64,000 nt of DNA, taken from the NCBI GenBank assembly GCA_019636095.1, contig JAHBYF010000003.1:310001-374000 (forward strand), read 5' to 3'. The notes beneath the pieces are model-generated. The model was not told the DNA's origin. It saw nothing but the letters and a program-made list of their open reading frames with translations, and searched no databases. The translations under genes were made by a program, and so were the position numbers. Every line of letters starts with the position of its first letter. The first letter of the stretch is position 1. The DNA comes from Hyphomonadaceae bacterium (GTDB taxonomy: Bacteria > Pseudomonadota > Alphaproteobacteria > Caulobacterales > Aquidulcibacteraceae). Of this stretch, positions 9,189-18,218 are shown piece after piece.

Positions 9189-9959
9189 ATGCGCGCGAGC
9201 GATACCGACCGGGTCAGGGCGCTGCCGATCTTCGCAGAAGCAGCGCCCGAGACGTTTCGCGTGGCCACCGCGGGGGCGCACGTGCAGCGTTTCCCGGCCG
9301 CCACCATGCTGCTGCTCGAGGGCGATCCCGTGGACTTCCTTTACGTGCTGCTCGACGGCCAGGTTGAGCTTCACGGCACCTGGAACGACCACGAAACCGT
9401 GCTGACCATCCTGCGGCCAATATCGACCTTCATCCTAGCTGCGGTCGTACTCGACGCGGCAGCGCTCATGTCGGCGCGCACTTTGGAGCGCTGCGAGATT
9501 CTGATGATCCCTGGCGATGCGATCCGCACGGCGATGCGTCTTGATCCGCGATTTGCAATGTCGGTCTCGCGCGATCTTGCCGGTTGCTACCGGGGCCTCG
9601 TCCGCAACATCAAGAACATTAAACTGCGCAACAGCACAGAGCGGCTCGCCAACTACCTTCTCGCACAGCGGGCGATCGACGCCTCAGGATCGGCCGTTAT
9701 CCTCCACCACGAGAAACGGATACTGGCTTCGCTTCTCGGCATGACCCCGGAAAATCTCTCACGTTCTTTTGCCGCCCTGCAGAAACAAGGCGTGAGCGTA
9801 CAAGGTTCAGTCGTCACGCTGGGCAACGTCGCCGCGTTGGAACAGTTGGCAAAACCAGATCCTCTGATCGACAACAACGCTCCGCGCGGTGGCGACATCA
9901 TCGCCGAAGCGGACGCCGAAATCTGGCTTTCTGAACTCTCGCGAGCCAAACCCCGATGA
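9189..9959 (+). CDS. Crp/Fnr-family regulator of nitrate respiration (NarR/Dnr-like)
   Basis: A 256-residue regulator with an N-terminal cyclic-nucleotide-binding-type beta barrel (about residues 10-120), a dimerisation helix and a C-terminal winged helix-turn-helix (ILASLLGMTPENLSRSFAAL). Only two cysteines are present (ERCEI and AGCYRG), and the N-terminal cysteine cluster that holds the FNR [4Fe-4S] centre is absent, so it resembles NarR, NnrR or Dnr rather than oxygen-sensing FNR. The helix reads E-xxx-S-R, which fits TTGAT half sites. I chose the ATG at 9189 because GGAGGA precedes it; a TTG at 9132 would place the FNR box inside the gene. It is divergent from narK. Confidence 0.9.
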   Translation: MRASDTDRVRALPIFAEAAPETFRVATAGAHVQRFPAATMLLLEGDPVDFLYVLLDGQVELHGTWNDHETVLTILRPISTFILAAVVLDAAALMSARTLERCEILMIPGDAIRTAMRLDPRFAMSVSRDLAGCYRGLVRNIKNIKLRNSTERLANYLLAQRAIDASGSAVILHHEKRILASLLGMTPENLSRSFAALQKQGVSVQGSVVTLGNVAALEQLAKPDPLIDNNAPRGGDIIAEADAEIWLSELSRAKPR

Positions 9960-10028
9960 CGCTCACCGCTTTGGTTGACCTCCTCCGGCAGGCGCCCTTG
10001 ACTGCCGCGCCCAAGAAGGATCGAACGC

Positions 10029-10364
10029 ATGACATTTGAATCAGGCGACGAAGACCTGCCGCAAGCAGCAGGGCGGGTTGCACGCGAGAAACCGGCGCTC
10101 TGGCGCGCACTACAAGCGCTAGGCGCCGCTGCCGGCGAGGCCGGCCCGCTCGACGCAAAGACGCGACGCCTGGTGACGCTCGCTTTGGCCGTCGGCGCAG
10201 ATTCTGAAGGCGCAACGCACTCCCATGCGCGCCGGGCTCTGGCCGAGGGCCTAACGGCGGAGGAACTCCACCATGTCGCCTTTCTTGCCATTACAACCTT
10301 GGGCTGGCCGCACGCCATCCGCGCATTGACCTGGATTGAAGACTATACGCGGCCAAAATCGTGA
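10029..10364 (+). CDS. Carboxymuconolactone decarboxylase/AhpD-fold protein lacking the CxxC pair
   Basis: A 111-residue protein of the CMD/AhpD fold. The core block KTRRLVTLALAVGADSEGATHSHARRAL aligns with the same block of the second family member in this window (positions 24269-24616), where it reads AIRCEGCIAYHARGA. Here both redox cysteines are replaced (C to S, C to A), so thiol peroxidase chemistry is unlikely and a binding or structural role is more plausible. It opens the Moco biosynthesis run, and its stop overlaps the GTG start of mobA as GTGA. Confidence 0.8.
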   Translation: MTFESGDEDLPQAAGRVAREKPALWRALQALGAAAGEAGPLDAKTRRLVTLALAVGADSEGATHSHARRALAEGLTAEELHHVAFLAITTLGWPHAIRALTWIEDYTRPKS

Positions 10365-10957
10365 TCCCACTCGATACCATAGGCGGGCTTCTTGTCGCCG
10401 GCGGCCGCTCCAGGCGCTTCGGCGCCGAAAAAGCGTTGGCGCCGTTTGCGGGCGCGCCAATGATGGACCACGCCGCCAATCTATTTGCAGAACTCCCCGC
10501 GTTCTCAATCAGCGCACGCCCTGGTTCAGGGGCCGAGGCGCGCGGGCGCGCGCGCGGCGTTGAGGTGCTCTTTGACGATCCTACGCTTCCGAGCGGCCCG
10601 CTTGCTGGGATCTTGAGCGGATTGGCTTGGGCAAGCCGGCGCGGGTTTGCGTTCCTGGCGACCGCGCCCTGCGACGCGCCTCGCTTACCCGCCGATTTGG
10701 CGCCCAAGTTGGCGGCGAATATCGCCGGCGCCCGCGGCGCTTTTGCCCAAACCGATACCGGCCAGCACCCTCTCTGCGCACTGTGGAGCATTGAGCTCTA
10801 CGACGTGTTGGAGGCGCGATTGCGCGGCGGCGAGCATCCCGCGGTACGCCGGTTCCTGGCCGAGGTTGGCGCGCGCGCCGTACATTTCGAGGAGGCGCGC
10901 GCTTTCGCCAACGCCAACACCGTCGAGGACCTGACCGCTTTGCAGAGACCGGCATGA
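10361..10957 (+). CDS. mobA: Molybdenum cofactor guanylyltransferase MobA
   Basis: A 198-residue nucleotidyltransferase that attaches GMP from GTP to molybdopterin to form the MGD cofactor needed by NarG. The N-terminal GTP-binding loop ([19 protein letters not shown]) and the segment [17 protein letters not shown] with the later [10 protein letters not shown] are family signatures. The GTG start at 10361 overlaps the preceding stop, and the end overlaps the moaA start (ATGA). Cytoplasmic. Confidence 0.93.
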   Translation: MIPLDTIGGLLVAGGRSRRFGAEKALAPFAGAPMMDHAANLFAELPAFSISARPGSGAEARGRARGVEVLFDDPTLPSGPLAGILSGLAWASRRGFAFLATAPCDAPRLPADLAPKLAANIAGARGAFAQTDTGQHPLCALWSIELYDVLEARLRGGEHPAVRRFLAEVGARAVHFEEARAFANANTVEDLTALQRPA

Positions 10958-11946
10958 CACCCCTGATCGATCCTTTCGGACGCGCCATCACTTATTTGCG
11001 CGTCTCCGTCACCGACCGTTGCGATCTACGCTGCATCTATTGCATGAGCGAGCGTATGCGCTTCTTGCCGCGCAACGAGCTGCTCACCATCGAAGAGCTC
11101 GATTTGCTGTGCGCGGCGTTCATCAAGCGCGGCGTGCGCCGGCTGCGCTTTACCGGCGGCGAGCCGTTGGTGCGGCGCGGATTTCTTGATCTTCTGAACT
11201 CGGTGAAGCGCCATCTCGGCGCGGGGCTCGACGAAATCACTGTGACCACCAATGGGGTCCAGCTTGCCGCGTTCGCCGCCCCCCTCTTTGCCGCGGGCGT
11301 GCGGCGCGTCAATGTCTCGGTGGACTCGTTGGACCGCGAGACGTTCAAGCACATCACACGCCGCGATCGTCTGCTTGAAGTGCTCGAAGGCATCGACGCC
11401 GCAGAGCGCGCCGGCCTCAAGGTCAAAATCAATACCGTCGCACTCAAACGCGACAATGCGCACGAAATTCCCGACCTGATAAAATGGGCGCACGGACGCG
11501 GCTTCGACCTCACACTGATCGAAACCATGCCGCTCGGCGAGATCGATGAAGATCGCACTGACCAGTTTCTATCCTTAGCGACGGTGCGCGAGGATCTGGC
11601 TAGTTATTGGCGCCTCTCCGATCTCCCCGATCGCACGGGCGGCCCGGCGCGCTATGTCCGCGTGGAAGAAAGCGGCGGCCGCTTGGGCTTCATCACCCCG
11701 CTCAGTCACAATTTCTGCGAAGCCTGCTCAAGGGTTCGCGTCACCTGTACGGGCAGACTCTATCTTTGCCTGGGTCACGAGACTTCGGTGGACCTGCGCG
11801 AAGCGCTACGCGCGGATGGCTGCGAGGGCGCCATGGATGCCGCGCTTGATGCTGCAATCATGCTTCGGCCCAAAGGACACGATTTTCATATGGATCGATT
11901 GCGCACGCCGGCAACGGTTCGGCACATGTCGGTGACCGGGGGATGA
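10954..11946 (+). CDS. moaA: GTP 3',8-cyclase MoaA
   Basis: A 330-residue radical SAM enzyme for the first step of molybdopterin synthesis, converting GTP to 3',8-cyclo-GTP. The SAM cluster motif is C23-x3-C27-x2-C30 ([10 protein letters not shown]), and the C-terminal second cluster motif is visible as [12 protein letters not shown]. The chain ends in a Gly-Gly tail, required for activity in known MoaA proteins. It overlaps mobA upstream and moaD downstream by 4 bases each. Confidence 0.97.
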   Translation: MTPLIDPFGRAITYLRVSVTDRCDLRCIYCMSERMRFLPRNELLTIEELDLLCAAFIKRGVRRLRFTGGEPLVRRGFLDLLNSVKRHLGAGLDEITVTTNGVQLAAFAAPLFAAGVRRVNVSVDSLDRETFKHITRRDRLLEVLEGIDAAERAGLKVKINTVALKRDNAHEIPDLIKWAHGRGFDLTLIETMPLGEIDEDRTDQFLSLATVREDLASYWRLSDLPDRTGGPARYVRVEESGGRLGFITPLSHNFCEACSRVRVTCTGRLYLCLGHETSVDLREALRADGCEGAMDAALDAAIMLRPKGHDFHMDRLRTPATVRHMSVTGG

Positions 11947-12197
11947 CGCGTCTCATTTTTCTCGGGCGTCTGCGCGACGCGGCCGGACACGGCGAGCGCG
12001 TGGTGACTTTGCCCGCTCACGTCGAAACTGTCGCCGATCTTCGCAGCTGGCTCGCGGCCGGCGATGGCGACCTCGGCGCGGCGCTCCACGAGCGCGGCAT
12101 CCATGTCGTTGTCGATCAGGTGATCTGCAACCGAGAGACCGAGAATGTGCGCGACGCGTCTGAAATTGCGTTCATGCCGCCCTTGAGCGGAGGCTAG
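11943..12197 (+). CDS. moaD: Molybdopterin synthase sulfur carrier subunit MoaD
   Basis: An 84-residue ubiquitin-fold protein that ends in the required Gly-Gly (MPPLSGG), which is thiocarboxylated and donates sulfur to the dithiolene of molybdopterin. It works with MoaE, encoded two genes downstream. It overlaps the moaA stop as ATGA and stops one base before the next start. No moeB gene is visible in the window. Confidence 0.93.
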   Translation: MTRLIFLGRLRDAAGHGERVVTLPAHVETVADLRSWLAAGDGDLGAALHERGIHVVVDQVICNRETENVRDASEIAFMPPLSGG

Positions 12198-12198
12198 G

Positions 12199-12933
12199 AT
12201 GAACGAGACTATTCTCATCCTCAGTCTGGCGATCGCCGGCGCCGCAGCGCTTTATTCCTCCGTCGGGCATGGAGGCGCCTCAGCCTACATCGCGCTCATG
12301 GCGCTTGCGGGCCTTGCGCCGGAGGAAGTGCGCCCGGCAGCGCTGGTGCTCAACATCCTCGTCGCCGGCTTAGGCGCTTGGCGCTTCATCCGCGCCGGTC
12401 GCTTCGACTGGCGCGTATTTTGGCCCTTTGCGGTCACGGCTATTCCTGCGGCCTTTCTTGCCGGCCGCATCGACGTGCCTGAAGACATTTATCGTCCCTT
12501 GCTGGCTGCTGCGCTCGCCGCCGCGGCCATTCGTTACCTGTTCTGGCCCACAATCGACGCGATAAAGGCAAGCAAAGCGCCATCGGCTGTCATCGCATTG
12601 CCGACCGGCGCCGCTCTCGGCGCACTCGCGGGCCTCACCGGCATAGGCGGCGGCGTTTATCTTTCTCCCCTTCTTGTATTTGCAGGCTGGGCCGATCCCC
12701 AGCGTGCGACCGGCATCGCGGCCTGCTTCATCGTTGTCAATTCCATCGCCGGCTTAGCAGGACGCGCCTCCTCGCTGGCCGCGCTACCTGCCTACCTGCC
12801 CTGGTTCATGGCGGCGGCGATGATCGGCGCCTTGATTGGCACGACCTGGAGCTTGAGGGGTCTCGACAAACGCGGCGTATTGCGCGTGCTGGGCGTCGTG
12901 CTGGGCATCGCGGCCGCGGCGCTTGCGGCATGA
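12199..12933 (+). CDS. TauE/SafE-family membrane permease
   Basis: A 244-residue inner-membrane protein of the TauE/SafE (DUF81) family, with about seven to eight hydrophobic spans and the family's duplicated half structure (SVGHGGASAYIALMALAG near the start, GLTGIGGGVYLSPLLVFAG in the second half). Relatives export sulfite or sulfoacetate, or import anions. It sits between moaD and moaE with a 1-base gap before and a 4-base ATGA overlap after, so it is co-expressed with Moco synthesis; a role in sulfur or oxyanion traffic for the pathway is inference. Confidence 0.88.
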   Translation: MNETILILSLAIAGAAALYSSVGHGGASAYIALMALAGLAPEEVRPAALVLNILVAGLGAWRFIRAGRFDWRVFWPFAVTAIPAAFLAGRIDVPEDIYRPLLAAALAAAAIRYLFWPTIDAIKASKAPSAVIALPTGAALGALAGLTGIGGGVYLSPLLVFAGWADPQRATGIAACFIVVNSIAGLAGRASSLAALPAYLPWFMAAAMIGALIGTTWSLRGLDKRGVLRVLGVVLGIAAAALAA

Positions 12934-13388
12934 TCCAAGTCTCCATCACAGCCGAGGCGATTTCGCCGGACGCAGAGACGGCGCGCTTTGCAGCCTTGCG
13001 CGGCGCCGCGTGCGGCGCCGCGGTGACGTTTGTCGGCTTTTGCCGCGGCGTCTCGCAGCAAGGCGACGTTATGCGGCTCGAACTGGAACACTATCCAGGC
13101 TTCACCGAACGCGAGATCGGCAGGATCACCCAAGCGGTCGCGGAACGGCATGGCGTTGCCGACATCCTGGTGATGCATCGCTTCGGCGCGATTTCGCCGG
13201 GCGAGGCAATCGTATTAGTGGCGGCGCTCAGCGCCCACCGCGCTGCGGCGTTCGCCGCCGTCGAAGAATTGATGGATTATCTGAAAACGGACGCTCCGTT
13301 CTGGAAACGAGAGATCGGTCCGAGCGGCGCCCGCTGGATTGAGCCAACGGCGGAAGATCGCCGCCGGCGCGAGGAGCATTCGAAATGA
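12930..13388 (+). CDS. moaE: Molybdopterin synthase catalytic subunit MoaE
   Basis: A 152-residue catalytic subunit that uses the MoaD thiocarboxylate to convert cyclic pyranopterin monophosphate to molybdopterin. The active-site lysines are at K119 and K126 (YLKTDAPFWKRE), the same numbering as in E. coli, and the conserved VMHRFGAISPGE segment is present. It overlaps its neighbours by 4 bases on both sides. Confidence 0.96.
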   Translation: MIQVSITAEAISPDAETARFAALRGAACGAAVTFVGFCRGVSQQGDVMRLELEHYPGFTEREIGRITQAVAERHGVADILVMHRFGAISPGEAIVLVAALSAHRAAAFAAVEELMDYLKTDAPFWKREIGPSGARWIEPTAEDRRRREEHSK

Positions 13389-13927
13389 GCGACCACGCCT
13401 GCAGGATCGATGAGAGCCTGCCCTTCAAACCAGTCAATGTCGCGCTCTTGACGATCTCTGACACCAGGAACGCGGAAAGCGACACTTCGGGGACCTTGCT
13501 GACCGATCTTATCGTCCGCGACGGGCATCGTGTCGCTGAGCGAACTCTCGTCCGCGACGACGCCGCCCTAATCCGCGCGCGCGTCGGCGGCTGGATCGAC
13601 GCACCTGGGATTGATGTCATCATCTCGACCGGCGGCACCGGCCTCACCGGGCGGGATGTCACGCCCGAAGCGCTTCGGCCGCTGTTCGAGAAGGAGATCG
13701 AGGGCTTTGCGGTCGTTTGGCATCTGCTGAGCTTCGAGAGCGTTGGTCTCTCGACCCTGCAGTCACGCGCCTGCGCGGGCGTCGCCAAGGGAAAGTTCAT
13801 ATTCGCCCTGCCCGGCTCGAACGGCGCCTGCCGGGACGGGTGGGAAAAGATCATCCGCTGGCAACTCGATAGCCGCCACACGCCGTGCAATCTGGTTGAG
13901 ATCATGCCGCGTCTCCTGGAGCGTTGA
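13385..13927 (+). CDS. moaB: Molybdopterin adenylyltransferase-type protein MoaB/Mog
   Basis: A 180-residue MoaB/Mog-fold protein with the family motif [17 protein letters not shown] near residues 80-96 and the C-terminal [10 protein letters not shown] loop. Members adenylate molybdopterin before metal insertion, although E. coli MoaB itself is of uncertain activity. With MoeA encoded in the same run, this is the likely adenylyltransferase partner here. ATGA overlap with moaE; one base before moaC. Confidence 0.93.
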   Translation: MSDHACRIDESLPFKPVNVALLTISDTRNAESDTSGTLLTDLIVRDGHRVAERTLVRDDAALIRARVGGWIDAPGIDVIISTGGTGLTGRDVTPEALRPLFEKEIEGFAVVWHLLSFESVGLSTLQSRACAGVAKGKFIFALPGSNGACRDGWEKIIRWQLDSRHTPCNLVEIMPRLLER

Positions 13928-13928
13928 G

Positions 13929-14414
13929 ATGAAGCAACGGCTTACACACATCGACGATGCGGGACGCGCGCGCATGGTCGATGTCGGCGACAAGCAATCG
14001 ACGCGCCGCGAGGCCGTCGCCGAAGGCCGCATCCGCATGCACGCCGAGACCTTAGCGCGCGCTATCGCCGGCGATCTGCCGAAGGGCGATGTTCGCGCCA
14101 TAGCCGAGATCGCGGGCGTCATGGCGGGCAAGCGAGCCGCGGAGCTGATCCCGCTCTGCCACCCCCTTGCATTGACGAGCCTCAAGGTCGAGGTGACGCC
14201 AGATGAGTCCCTTCCCGGATTCACCGTCTCAGCGCACGCGCGCGTCAATGGCCAAACCGGGGTCGAGATGGAAGCTCTGACAGCTGTTTCCGTCGCCTGC
14301 CTCACGCTCTACGACATGCTGAAAGCTGTCGATCGCAACATGACGATTGAGGCCATCGCGCTGACGGAAAAGCACGGCGGCGCAAGTGGTTCCTATGTTC
14401 GAGCCAAATCATGA
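13929..14414 (+). CDS. moaC: Cyclic pyranopterin monophosphate synthase MoaC
   Basis: A 161-residue enzyme that rearranges the MoaA product to cyclic pyranopterin monophosphate. Family blocks are clear: [18 protein letters not shown] at the start, [13 protein letters not shown] and the end block [19 protein letters not shown] with KHGG. I chose the ATG at 13929, directly after the moaB stop; a longer reading from 13743 runs back over moaB and is a shadow. ATGA overlap with moeA. Confidence 0.97.
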   Translation: MKQRLTHIDDAGRARMVDVGDKQSTRREAVAEGRIRMHAETLARAIAGDLPKGDVRAIAEIAGVMAGKRAAELIPLCHPLALTSLKVEVTPDESLPGFTVSAHARVNGQTGVEMEALTAVSVACLTLYDMLKAVDRNMTIEAIALTEKHGGASGSYVRAKS

Positions 14415-15598
14415 TCAGCGTCGCCGACGCCCGCACGGCGCTTGTTTCCAGCGCAACACCCGTCGGCACTGAACGCTTGGACCTGCGCGCCGCCTTGGGC
14501 CGCACATTGCGCGAGGATCTTATTGCGCCACGCGATCACCCGCCCTTCCGCGCCTCTGCGATGGACGGCTATGCCGTACGCGCGTGCGACACGCCTGGCG
14601 TACTGCGCGTGATCGGCGAGGCCGGTGCGGGAAACGCGCTTCAGGTCGCGTTGAGCGCCGGCGAGTGCGCGCGGATCTTTACCGGAGCGCCGCTGCCGGC
14701 AGGCGCGGACGCGGTACTCATTCAGGAGGATGCACGACGCGATGGGGACGCCATCGCCGCGCCTGCGGTCCGACCCGGCCGCCATGTCCGCGAGGCGGGC
14801 GTCGATGTCCGGACGGGTGAGCGCGTGCTGGCGTCGGGCGCCAGGCTGGATGCTGTCGCCATCGCGCTTGCAGCCACGTTAGGACGAGCGGCGTTGAATG
14901 TCGCAAGGCGTCCGCGCGTAGCAATCCTGGGCGGAGGCGACGAGCTTGTAGCGCCAGGCAATACGCCCCTCCCCGACCAGATTTTTGACTCGATGAGTTT
15001 CGCCATGGCGGCGCTCGCCGAACAATGGGGCGCCGAGGCGGCGACCACGGCGCCGATGAAGGACCGCGCAGCCGCCGTCGCCGGAGCGATCACGGACACC
15101 CTGCCAAGCAGCGATCTGACGGTGGTTGTTGGCGGCGCTTCAGTCGGCGACCACGACTACGCCCGGCCAGCGATACGCGACCTTGGCGGTGAGTTGATGT
15201 TCGAGAAGGTGGCGCTGCGTCCGGGCAAGCCAACATGGTTTGCACGAATTGGAGGAACCCTGATCCTAGGACTCCCCGGCAATCCGGCGTCTGCAATGGT
15301 CTGCGCACGTCTCTTCATGCGCCCTCTGCTGGACCAATTGTGTGGCCGAGACCCCGAGCCTTCTACACGCACCGTTGTGGCGCGCACCCGCACGCCACTC
15401 GGCGCCAATGGCGCCCGCGAGACCTACCTCCGCGCCGCGGTCGCGAGCGATGCGCGCGGCCAGCTGTGGGCGCACGCCGCGGCGCGGCAAGATTCATCGC
15501 TCATCTCCATCTTCGCCGCCGCGCCCGCGCTTATCGTTCGGGCGCCGGACGCGCCCGAGATCGCCGAGGGCGCGCTGGTGGACGTGCTCTGCCCTTAA
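14411..15598 (+). CDS. moeA: Molybdopterin molybdenumtransferase MoeA
   Basis: A 395-residue enzyme that inserts molybdate into adenylylated molybdopterin. Signatures include [15 protein letters not shown] near residue 45, [13 protein letters not shown], the [13 protein letters not shown] motif and [12 protein letters not shown]. It closes the uninterrupted Moco run and is followed by 77 noncoding bases that carry the hemN promoter. Confidence 0.96.
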   Translation: MISVADARTALVSSATPVGTERLDLRAALGRTLREDLIAPRDHPPFRASAMDGYAVRACDTPGVLRVIGEAGAGNALQVALSAGECARIFTGAPLPAGADAVLIQEDARRDGDAIAAPAVRPGRHVREAGVDVRTGERVLASGARLDAVAIALAATLGRAALNVARRPRVAILGGGDELVAPGNTPLPDQIFDSMSFAMAALAEQWGAEAATTAPMKDRAAAVAGAITDTLPSSDLTVVVGGASVGDHDYARPAIRDLGGELMFEKVALRPGKPTWFARIGGTLILGLPGNPASAMVCARLFMRPLLDQLCGRDPEPSTRTVVARTRTPLGANGARETYLRAAVASDARGQLWAHAAARQDSSLISIFAAAPALIVRAPDAPEIAEGALVDVLCP

Positions 15599-15627
15599 GG
15601 TGATGCGCGCTTGGGCCGCATCGCCAA

Positions 15628-15641
15628 TTGACCAAGATCAA
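15628..15641 (+). promoter_or_regulatory. FNR/Dnr-type box upstream of hemN
   Basis: TTGACCAAGATCAA matches TTGA(C/T)-N4-ATCAA. The centre is 41.5 bases before the A of the ATG at 15676, so a class II promoter would start transcription at or next to the start codon. Confidence 0.7.
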
Positions 15642-15675
15642 TCGCTTCTGCACCGCACGCCGCGATCTTGAACTG

Positions 15676-17004
15676 ATGGATCCGCATCTCCTGCCCTTCG
15701 CGGAACGCCAAGCTCCGCGTTATACCTCTTATCCCAGCGCCAATCATTTCGACGCCAGCGTTGACGCCGAAATCTACCGGCGCTGGCTAGGCGCCGTCGA
15801 CGATACGACAAACCTCTCGCTCTATTTGCATGTGCCTTATTGCAGGCAGCTTTGCTGGTATTGCGGGTGCAACACCTTCCTGACCCGCGGCGGCGACATC
15901 GGCGACTTTGTCACCACTTTGATGATGGAGATTGATCTCGTCGCCTCCGCGCTCGGCGCGCGCACCGTCGCCGAAGTACATTGGGGCGGCGGCACGCCCA
16001 ACGTGCTTTCCGCAGCCGAATTCTTGCGCATCGTCCATCACATCGATTTTTGGTTCGACGTGCGGGCGGACCTCAGGCACGCGGTTGAACTCGACCCGCG
16101 CTACGTCACCACCGAGCTTGCGCACGCTTACGCCGCCGCAGGCGTTGGCCGCGTTTCATTGGGCGTTCAGGACTTCAACGCCCACGTGCAGGAGGCGATG
16201 GGGCGCGTTCAGCCCTTCGAGCAAGTGCGCGAGAGCGTTCGCATGCTCCGAGACGCAGGGCTTGAGACCATCAGCGTCGATCTCATGTACGGCCTGCCGC
16301 GTCAAACAGCCGGCGATCTCGCACGCTCGATCCGGCTCGCTGCCGAACTCAAGCCCAGCCGGATTGCGCTCTTCGGTTATGCGCATGTGCCTTGGTTCAA
16401 GCGTCGCCAGCGGCTCATCGATGCAAAGGCGCTGCCGGGCGCAAGCGAACGCTTCGACCAGGCCGAACTGGCGAGACGAATGCTAAATGATCTCGGCTAT
16501 TTGAGCATTGGGCTCGATCATTTTGCGCGCAGCCATGATCCGCTGGCGACGGCGGCTCGGGAAGGTACGCTGCGCCGCAACTTTCAAGGTTATGTCCCGG
16601 CGGCGAGTGAGACGGTCATCGGCTTCGGGCCGTCGGCCATTTCGCACCTTCCTGGCGGCTATGCGCAAAACATCTCCACCATCGGCGCATGGCGTCATGC
16701 GGTGGAGGCCGACACGCTGCCGGTATCTCGGGGACACGCCGTGAACGCGGAAGATCTGCGCCGCGGCAGCGTCATCCAATCGATCATGTGCAATTTCGAA
16801 GTCGATCTCAGCGCGTGGGGCGGCTGGGATATGTTTCCGGAAGCTCACGCCGAGTTGAGGCCTCTTGTCGAGGCGGGGCTTGTCGAGATTCACGGTGATG
16901 CTTTGTGCATACCGCCGGCTGCGCGGCAATTTTCGCGCCTCGTGGCGATGGCGTTTGACGCCTACGACCAACCTTCCCCGCTTGCGCATTCGCGCGCTGT
17001 TTGA
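15676..17004 (+). CDS. hemN: Oxygen-independent coproporphyrinogen III oxidase HemN
   Basis: A 442-residue radical SAM enzyme that oxidatively decarboxylates coproporphyrinogen III to protoporphyrinogen IX without oxygen, supplying haem during anaerobic growth. The SAM cluster motif is C56-x3-C60-x2-C63 followed by GC (YCRQLCWYCGC), which is diagnostic of true HemN rather than HemW. The N-terminus APRYTSYPSANHF fits. I chose the ATG at 15676; a TTG at 15628 is part of the FNR box. No clear ribosome binding site precedes the ATG. Confidence 0.94.
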   Translation: MDPHLLPFAERQAPRYTSYPSANHFDASVDAEIYRRWLGAVDDTTNLSLYLHVPYCRQLCWYCGCNTFLTRGGDIGDFVTTLMMEIDLVASALGARTVAEVHWGGGTPNVLSAAEFLRIVHHIDFWFDVRADLRHAVELDPRYVTTELAHAYAAAGVGRVSLGVQDFNAHVQEAMGRVQPFEQVRESVRMLRDAGLETISVDLMYGLPRQTAGDLARSIRLAAELKPSRIALFGYAHVPWFKRRQRLIDAKALPGASERFDQAELARRMLNDLGYLSIGLDHFARSHDPLATAAREGTLRRNFQGYVPAASETVIGFGPSAISHLPGGYAQNISTIGAWRHAVEADTLPVSRGHAVNAEDLRRGSVIQSIMCNFEVDLSAWGGWDMFPEAHAELRPLVEAGLVEIHGDALCIPPAARQFSRLVAMAFDAYDQPSPLAHSRAV

Positions 17005-17016
17005 AGCTTCTTTTTC

Positions 17017-18201
17017 ATGACCGCCACAACTGCCGAACGCTACAGATCTTATCGTGGCCTCCCCTTGTTCAGCATGGGCTTTAGGCCGTTCTTTCTCCTG
17101 GCGGCGGTATGGGCCGCATTAGCCGTGCCGGTTTGGATCGCGGCGTTTGCAGGATGGCTTCCGGTCGATCATTTTGGCCGTGACTGGCACGCCCATGAGA
17201 TGGTGTTCGGCTATTTAAGCGGCGTCATTGCAGGCTTTCTCCTGACCGCAGTGCCCAATTGGACAGGCAGGCTACCGGTGACGGGCGCGCCGCTCGCAGC
17301 ACTTGTTCTTTTATGGTGCGCGGGACGCGCGGCGATGCTTATCCCGCACTTCGCCGCAGCGCCTTTCATCGACGGCGCCTTCCTGTTTGTCTTCGCGGCC
17401 GTGGTGGGACGTGAGATCATCGCAGGCCGCAATGTTCGAAACTTGCCGGTGCTGGTCCTGTTGACGGCGCTTGGCGGCGCAAACGCGTTGACACATCTGC
17501 GAGGGATCAATCCTGACCTGGCGTTGCTGGGCGAACGGATCGGCATTGCAGTTGTTGCATCGCTCGTCGCACTCATCGGCGGACGCATTGTACCCAGCTT
17601 CACGCGCAACTGGATGGCCAAGCGCAAACTCACGCCCGAACCCGCATCACCTGGCCGCTTCGACATAGCCACGCTTGTTGTCGGCGGTGCGGGCCTTGTC
17701 ACGTGGGCCATCTCACCGTCGCTCTATATCGGGGGCTTGGCGCTGATGTTTGCCGGCGCGCTTCACCTTTTGCGGCTCGCACGCTGGCAAGGCTGGCGCA
17801 CGGCGAAAGAGCCTTTGGTGCTCATCCTTCATCTGGGCTACTTCTGGCTGGCGTCGGGCCTGTTGCTGCAAGGTCTGGCGATCATCGTCCCCGCCGTTGT
17901 GCCTGCGGCGTCAGGGCTTCACGCTATTACCGCCGGCGGCTTTGGCGTCATGACGCTGGCGGTGATGACGCGTGCAAGCCTGGGCCATACCGGGCAGCCG
18001 CTGACGGCGACACCGCGCATAAGCGCCATCTACAGCTTGATAAACCTTGCGGCATTCGTTCGTGTCGCCGCGCCGTTTCTTTCCGAACACTATGTGGCGC
18101 TCCTCGCTCTCTCGGCAGTGCTATGGAGCGGCGCCTTTGCCGGCTTCGCTATTGTCTATGCGCCGCTTCTGCTGCGGCCGCGCCAAACCGCCGCGACATG
18201 A
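17017..18201 (+). CDS. nnrS: NnrS-family multi-span haem/copper membrane protein
   Basis: A 394-residue membrane protein with about twelve hydrophobic spans. The N-terminus (LFSMGFRPFFLLAAVWA), DWHAHEMVFGYLSGVIAGFLLTAVPNWTG and the late AGGFGVMTLAVMTRASLGHTG with conserved His residues are NnrS signatures. NnrS is associated with denitrification and nitrosative stress and binds haem in studied species. It begins 12 bases after hemN and probably shares its FNR-dependent transcript. Confidence 0.95.
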   Translation: MTATTAERYRSYRGLPLFSMGFRPFFLLAAVWAALAVPVWIAAFAGWLPVDHFGRDWHAHEMVFGYLSGVIAGFLLTAVPNWTGRLPVTGAPLAALVLLWCAGRAAMLIPHFAAAPFIDGAFLFVFAAVVGREIIAGRNVRNLPVLVLLTALGGANALTHLRGINPDLALLGERIGIAVVASLVALIGGRIVPSFTRNWMAKRKLTPEPASPGRFDIATLVVGGAGLVTWAISPSLYIGGLALMFAGALHLLRLARWQGWRTAKEPLVLILHLGYFWLASGLLLQGLAIIVPAVVPAASGLHAITAGGFGVMTLAVMTRASLGHTGQPLTATPRISAIYSLINLAAFVRVAAPFLSEHYVALLALSAVLWSGAFAGFAIVYAPLLLRPRQTAAT

Positions 18202-18218
18202 TCGGCAAAGAGGATGAC

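Noticed and set aside
15628..15675. TTG start for hemN at 15628
   Set aside because: The codon is the first half of the FNR-type box, and homology begins at the ATG at 15676.
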